DNA of 9,464 nt from Butyrivibrio sp. (GTDB lineage: Bacteria > Bacillota_A > Clostridia > Lachnospirales > Lachnospiraceae): contig NZ_JAILQF010000388.1 of the NCBI RefSeq assembly GCF_024699075.1, positions 1 to 9,464 of the forward strand, in the 5' to 3' direction. Made by a program: the position numbers and the translations under genes. Position 1 is the stretch's first letter, and every line of letters starts with the position of its first letter. Positions 6,222-9,464 of the stretch are shown in pieces. The notes beneath the pieces are model-generated. The model did no database searches and was not told the origin of the DNA. It saw only the letters and a program-made list of their open reading frames with translations.

Positions 6222-6782
6222 ATGCGATTATCAGGTGAAGAGAGAAGAAATAATATACTAGAGATACTTGCTGCTGCATCCGAACCTATTTCGGGGAGCA
6301 AGCTTTCCAAAGAGCTTGGTGTAAGCAGGCAGGTAATAGTCACTGATATAGCACTTATCAAGGCTACTCATCCGGATCTTGTATCTACTAATTCAGGTTA
6401 TATCCTGATGCACGCATCAAATACAAGACGAGTATACAAGGTAAGACATTCTAATAAGCAGATTGAAGATGAGCTTTCTACTATCGTCGATCTTGGAGGC
6501 AGTGTTCAAAACGTTTATGTAGAGCATAAAGTATATGGTACTATCACAGCACCATTACAGATAAGCTCCAAGCGTGATATTCAGAACTATCTGCGCGATA
6601 TGAGCAGCGGAGTATCATCTCCTCTTTCTTCTATAACAGACGGATATCATTATCACCTTATAGAAGCAAGATCAGAGGCTATTCTGGATGAAATAGAAGA
6701 AGCACTAAGACAAAAAGGCTACCTTATTGAAACCCAGAAAGCACCGGTCATATACGAACCTAAAAACTATTCTACAATATAA
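6222..6782 (+). CDS. niaR: NiaR, niacin-responsive transcriptional repressor (HTH + 3H domain)
   Basis: NiaR (YrxA family) represses NAD synthesis and niacin uptake genes when niacin is available. The start is set at the ATG at 6222, which has AAAGGA (6210-6215) at 6 nt; an in-frame TTG at 6204 has no such signal. The product has 186 residues. An HTH_11-type winged-helix domain spans about 6-62 (RRNNILEIL ... ISGSKLSKELGVSRQVIVTDI). The 3H domain spans about 72-180. His76, Glu84, His143 and His145 reproduce the spacing of the metal-binding His79/Glu87/His144/His146 that I recall for the Thermotoga TM1602 structure, and His102 is also present. Its position as last gene of nadABC implies autoregulation through the shared promoter. 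Confidence 0.93.
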   Translation: MRLSGEERRNNILEILAAASEPISGSKLSKELGVSRQVIVTDIALIKATHPDLVSTNSGYILMHASNTRRVYKVRHSNKQIEDELSTIVDLGGSVQNVYVEHKVYGTITAPLQISSKRDIQNYLRDMSSGVSSPLSSITDGYHYHLIEARSEAILDEIEEALRQKGYLIETQKAPVIYEPKNYSTI

Positions 6783-6792
6783 AAGAAAAGAA

Positions 6793-6827
6793 AAAAGGCT
6801 TCCCGCCATACCCACGGGAAGCCTTTT
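6793..6827. terminator. Bidirectional terminator between niaR and etfA
   Basis: A perfect 13-bp stem (6793-6805 with 6815-6827, core GGCTTCCCG/CGGGAAGCC) has a 9-nt loop. Reading plus, it ends in TTTTAATATT 45 bp after the niaR stop. Reading minus, it ends in a run of six T, 14 bp after the etfA stop. It can therefore end both converging transcripts, the minus direction being the stronger by T-tract. Confidence 0.9.
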
Positions 6828-6840
6828 AATATTAGATCAA

Positions 6841-7896
6841 TTATGCCTCTGTCTTAGCTGCAAGAGCTTCTTTGATCTGCTTTGTAAGTTCAGGAACGAT
6901 CTTGTTAAGATCACCTACTACGCCGTAGTCAGCTACGTCGAAGATAGGAGCGTTCTCGTCCTTATTGATAGCAATGATGATATCAGACTCTTCCATACCT
7001 GCAACGTGCTGGATGGCACCTGAAATACCAATTGCAAAGTATACGTGAGGACGAACTGTCTGTCCTGTCTGACCAACCTGAAGTTCCTTTGGCTTCCAGC
7101 CATTATCTACAACTGCACGAGAGCAGGATACTGTTCCGTGAAGTACTTCAGCAAGATCTTCAAGAATCTTGAAGTTCTCTGGGCTGCCTACACCACGTCC
7201 ACCAGATACAAGGATCTTAGCGTCTGCGATATTAGCAACGTTAGTTGTCTCCTTAACGATCTTAAGGATTTCTGTATAGCAGTTGTTCTTTGTAAATCCA
7301 GGATTGAATTTAACAACTTCTGCCTTAGCGCCCTTATTAGGAGCGATCTTCTGCATAACGCCAGGACGAACTGTTGCCATCTGAGGGCGGAAGTTCGGGC
7401 AAGCGATTGTAGCGATTGTGTTTCCACCGAATGCAGGACGAGTCATAAGAAGCTGTTTGTGCTTCTGCTCCTGTCCAGGCATAGGTGTAAGCGGGAAATC
7501 ACCAATCTCAAGCTGTGTACAGTCAGCTGTAAGACCTGTATGTACACGTGATGATACACGAGGACCAAGGTCACGGCCGATAGCTGTAGCGCCAACGAGG
7601 AGGATCTCAGGCTTGTACTCTTTGATTACTTCTGCAAGAGCATGTGTATAAGGCTCTGTTCTGTAATCCTTAAGTTCAGGGTCATCTACTACGATAACTC
7701 TGTCTGCACCGTACTCAGCAAGCTTATCAGCGAGGTTTTCAACGTTCTCACCAAGAAGTACTGCTGTTACTTTCTTTTCATCAAGATCTGCTGCAAGATC
7801 TTTGGCCTTGCCCAGAAGTTCGAGAGCTATGTTGCTGAGCTCATTGTCAACCTGCTGAGCGAAGATAAATACACCCTTATATTCTTCTAAAGACAT
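6841..7896 (-). CDS. etfA: Electron transfer flavoprotein alpha subunit EtfA
   Basis: EtfA pairs with EtfB to carry electrons between NADH, ferredoxin and butyryl-CoA dehydrogenase. The start is the ATG at 7896: AAGGAG (7904-7909) is 7 nt from it but only 1 nt from the in-frame ATG at 7902. The product has 351 residues. The N-terminal domain covers about 1-190 and contains ILLVGATAIGRDLGPRVSSR (98-117) and ATVRPGV (174-180). The C-terminal FAD domain carries GGRGVGSPENF (232-242), SRAVVDNGW (259-267), QVGQTGQTVRP (273-283), GISGAIQHVAGM (290-301) and NKDENAPIFDVADYGVVGD (311-329). It is the last gene of bcd-etfB-etfA. No ferredoxin-like domain is fused at the N-terminus, unlike in some clostridial EtfA proteins. 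Confidence 0.97.
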   Translation of the reverse strand: MSLEEYKGVFIFAQQVDNELSNIALELLGKAKDLAADLDEKKVTAVLLGENVENLADKLAEYGADRVIVVDDPELKDYRTEPYTHALAEVIKEYKPEILLVGATAIGRDLGPRVSSRVHTGLTADCTQLEIGDFPLTPMPGQEQKHKQLLMTRPAFGGNTIATIACPNFRPQMATVRPGVMQKIAPNKGAKAEVVKFNPGFTKNNCYTEILKIVKETTNVANIADAKILVSGGRGVGSPENFKILEDLAEVLHGTVSCSRAVVDNGWKPKELQVGQTGQTVRPHVYFAIGISGAIQHVAGMEESDIIIAINKDENAPIFDVADYGVVGDLNKIVPELTKQIKEALAAKTEA

Positions 7897-7903
7897 GTTC
7901 ATT

Positions 7904-7909
7904 CTCCTT
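7904..7909 (-). promoter_or_regulatory. Ribosome binding site deciding the etfA start
   Basis: AAGGAG on the minus strand lies 7 nt upstream of the ATG at 7896 but 1 nt from the in-frame ATG at 7902. This supports an EtfA beginning MSLEEYKG rather than MNMSLEEYKG. Confidence 0.8.
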
Positions 7910-7937
7910 TTATACTAAATAGTTCACATCTTGGAAT

Positions 7938-7960
7938 GTGCAAACTTTGTAAGATTGCAC
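7938..7960 (-). other. Small inverted repeat in the etfB-etfA gap
   Basis: GTGCAA (7938-7943) and TTGCAC (7955-7960) flank an 11-nt loop in the 77-bp gap between the two etf genes. There is no T-tract, so it is not a terminator. It could be a weak mRNA hairpin or chance. Confidence 0.3.
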
Positions 7961-7973
7961 TTCTTTCGGATTC

Positions 7974-8765
7974 TTAGATTACGTGCTTCTCGTCAAGCTT
8001 GCCAAGGATGTACTTAACAGCTTCATCAGCACTGTCAGGAGTAACCTTTTCGCCGGCACCCTTCTTTACCTTATCTGAAGCCTTGGCAATCTGTGTAGGA
8101 GAACCTTTAAGACCGATATTCTCATCAGCTACATCCTTAAGATCAGCTCTGCCCCAAACAGTAACTTCTGAATCGAATGCATCAAAGATTCCACCAGGAG
8201 TCATGTATCTAGGCTCACCGAGCTCTGAAAGAGCTGTAATAAGAACAGGCATCTGAGCCTTTACCATGTGGTAACGGTCTTCGAACTGTCTCTTAACTGT
8301 AACTGTTTTTTCTTTCTCATCAACTGAGATTTCTTCAGCATATGATATAACCGGGATTCCAAGGTGCTCAGAAATCTGAGGACCAACCTGAGCTGTATCA
8401 CCATCGATAGCCTGACGGCCTGTGATAACGATATCATAATCAAGGTTACGGATTGCTCCAGCTATTGTTGAAGATGTTGCCCATGTATCTGCGCCGCCGA
8501 GTACTCTGTCTGTAACGAGGATTGCTTTATCAGCACCCATCGCAAGTGCTTCACGAAGAACTGCATCAGCCTTAGGAAGACCCATTGTTACAACAGTTAC
8601 TTCAGCACCATACTGATCTTTAAGCTTAAGAGCTGCTTCAAGACCTGCTTTATCATCAGGATTCATGATAGCAAGCATTGCTCCTCTATCAAGAGTTCCA
8701 TCCGGTTTGAATTTAACGCCGCCCTTTGTATCAGGGACCTGCTTAACACAAACTACTACTTTCAT
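7974..8765 (-). CDS. etfB: Electron transfer flavoprotein beta subunit EtfB
   Basis: EtfB forms the heterodimer with EtfA. In bifurcating clostridial Etf it holds the beta-FAD that takes a hydride from NADH and splits the electron pair between ferredoxin and the dehydrogenase. The 263 residues match the family length. Motifs seen are VVVCVKQVPDT (3-13), IMNPDDKAGLEAALKLKD (33-50), GADKAILVTDR (77-87), GGADTWATSSTIA (90-102), DIVITGRQAIDGDTAQVGPQ (111-130), MPVLITALSELGEPRYMT (172-189) and VTVWGRADL (201-209). The ATG has AAGGAG at 8772-8777 with a 6-nt spacer. It is encoded between bcd and etfA, and the gap to bcd (143 bp) holds three inverted repeats. Bifurcation is inferred from context and family similarity. 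Confidence 0.97.
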   Translation of the reverse strand: MKVVVCVKQVPDTKGGVKFKPDGTLDRGAMLAIMNPDDKAGLEAALKLKDQYGAEVTVVTMGLPKADAVLREALAMGADKAILVTDRVLGGADTWATSSTIAGAIRNLDYDIVITGRQAIDGDTAQVGPQISEHLGIPVISYAEEISVDEKEKTVTVKRQFEDRYHMVKAQMPVLITALSELGEPRYMTPGGIFDAFDSEVTVWGRADLKDVADENIGLKGSPTQIAKASDKVKKGAGEKVTPDSADEAVKYILGKLDEKHVI

Positions 8766-8791
8766 GTTTTTCTCCTTATATTTGCAGAATC

Positions 8792-8808
8792 TGAACTATA
8801 TAAGTTCA
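8792..8808 (-). other. Inverted repeat A, 27 bp upstream of etfB
   Basis: TGAACT (8792-8797) and AGTTCA (8803-8808) flank a 5-nt ATATA centre. In the mRNA it would form a 6-bp hairpin about 15 nt before the etfB ribosome binding site, close enough to affect translation or decay. It has no terminator T-tract. Confidence 0.4.
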
Positions 8809-8829
8809 TTTATATATGCTTTTGTATAC

Positions 8830-8845
8830 GCATATCCGGATATGC
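8830..8845. other. Perfect 16-bp palindrome in the bcd-etfB gap
   Basis: GCATATCCGGATATGC is its own reverse complement with no spacer. A loop-less palindrome is more typical of a DNA-binding site than of an RNA hairpin, although a short hairpin is possible. The protein that might bind it is unknown. Confidence 0.45.
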
Positions 8846-8887
8846 ATTTTGATGATCATATATCATATTAATTCTTATCATCAAAAT
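8846..8887 (-). other. 11-bp inverted repeat just after bcd
   Basis: ATTTTGATGAT (8846-8856) and ATCATCAAAAT (8877-8887) are perfect reverse complements around a 20-nt AT-rich loop, beginning 21 nt after the bcd stop. The stem is AT-rich and has no following T-run on the minus strand, so it is a poor intrinsic terminator. A 3' stabilising or processing hairpin for bcd mRNA is possible. Confidence 0.45.
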
Positions 8888-8908
8888 AATATTGCTTCTT
8901 ATATCCTA

Positions 8909-9464
8909 TTATGCAAGTAAGCTTCCTGAGATAACCATACGCTGAACTTCTGAAGTTCCTTCGTAGATCTCAGTGATCTTAGCGTCACGCATCATACGCT
9001 CAACTTCGTACTCTCTGATGTAACCATAACCACCAAGGAGCTGTACGCACTTTGTTGTAACGTCCATAGCTGTCTCAGCAGCGAAAAGCTTAGCTTTAGC
9101 AGCTTCTACAGAATATCTGTCCTTAGTTCTCTTAGCTTCTGCAGCTTTGTATACAAGGAGCTGTGCAGCTTCTACTTCTGTTGCAAGATTAGCAAGCTGG
9201 AACTGTGTATTCTGGAACTGAGCGATTGAACGACCGAACTGCTTTCTCTCTTTTACATAAGCGATTGTTCTGTCAAGAGCGCCTTCTGCAAGGCCAAGAG
9301 CCTGTGCAGCGATACCGATACGACCACCATCAAGAGTGTGCATAGCGATAGGGAAGCCCTTTCCACGAGCACCAAGCTGGTTCTCAGCAGGAATTACGCA
9401 ATCCTGGAAGATAAGCTCATATGTAGCTGATCCTCTGATACCCATCTTGTGTTCCTTAGTTCCG
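8909..9464 (-). CDS. bcd: Butyryl-CoA dehydrogenase (acyl-CoA dehydrogenase), C-terminal part, runs off right edge
   Basis: The minus-strand frame is open from the right edge to the stop at 8909, giving about 184 residues, roughly the last half of a family of about 380. It starts within GTKEHKMGIRGSATYELIF, a segment matching the middle beta domain of butyryl-CoA dehydrogenases, so the Met at 9445 is internal and not a start. The helical C-terminal domain shows GGRIGIAAQALGLAEGALD, then RKQFGRSIAQFQ (FAD contacts), LLGGYGYIREYEVERMMRD and TEIYEGTSEVQRMVI. The Glu of YEGTSE is the expected catalytic base. The enzyme reduces crotonyl-CoA to butyryl-CoA with electrons from EtfAB. The downstream etfB-etfA order supports the butyryl-CoA assignment over a generic acyl-CoA dehydrogenase. 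Confidence 0.93.
   Translation of the reverse strand, partial: GTKEHKMGIRGSATYELIFQDCVIPAENQLGARGKGFPIAMHTLDGGRIGIAAQALGLAEGALDRTIAYVKERKQFGRSIAQFQNTQFQLANLATEVEAAQLLVYKAAEAKRTKDRYSVEAAKAKLFAAETAMDVTTKCVQLLGGYGYIREYEVERMMRDAKITEIYEGTSEVQRMVISGSLLA

Noticed and set aside
7045..7551. Plus-strand open frame opposite etfA
   Set aside because: It lies entirely within the well-supported etfA gene and its translation shows no family features.
9443..9445. ATG at 9445 as the start of a short acyl-CoA dehydrogenase
   Set aside because: The frame stays open to the window edge, and the residues upstream (GTKEHK) match the family, so it is internal.

Overview
The window looks like a chromosomal segment of an anaerobic, low-to-moderate GC Firmicute, most likely a butyrate-producing member of the Lachnospiraceae (Butyrivibrio/Roseburia-like). 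The reasons are a butyryl-CoA dehydrogenase–EtfBA cluster, a nadABC operon ending in a NiaR-type 3H regulator, strong AGGAGG-type ribosome binding sites, and an acidic, repeat-rich secreted protein with an InlB-like module. No mobile element, CRISPR array, rRNA or tRNA was seen.

Layout. (1) Bases 1-1572, minus strand: the first 524 codons of a large secreted/surface protein. It has a signal peptide, a very acidic low-complexity linker and a predicted InlB-type domain, and it runs off the left edge. Its upstream region (about 1573-1930) holds three consecutive predicted stem-loops and only weak promoter candidates. (2) 1933-2536, minus: a YbaK/EbsC-type Cys-tRNA(Pro) deacylase with a promoter and a strong intrinsic terminator. 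(3) 2537-2768: divergent control region with a sigma-A-type promoter for the nad operon and two copies of a TTTACA-N2-TGTCTTG element, one inside a near-perfect inverted repeat and one overlapping the -35. These are the probable NiaR operators. (4) 2769-6782, plus: nadA-nadB-nadC-niaR, the de novo route from aspartate to nicotinate mononucleotide plus its niacin-responsive repressor. nadB and nadC overlap by 89 bp. (5) 6793-6827: one hairpin serving as terminator for both convergent operons. (6) 6841-9464, minus: bcd (partial) - etfB - etfA, the electron-bifurcating crotonyl-CoA reduction module of butyrate fermentation. The gaps contain several inverted repeats.

How the genes fit together. 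NadB (iminoaspartate formation), NadA (quinolinate synthesis) and NadC (NaMN formation) form a complete quinolinate route, and NiaR in the same operon would close a feedback loop on niacin status. The neighbouring Bcd/EtfAB module consumes NADH, but the two operons converge and nothing in the sequence shows shared control. Most of the window is well-understood core metabolism. The less explained parts are the structured leader before the surface protein, the nadB/nadC overlap with a non-canonical NadB tail, and the inverted-repeat cluster between bcd and etfB.
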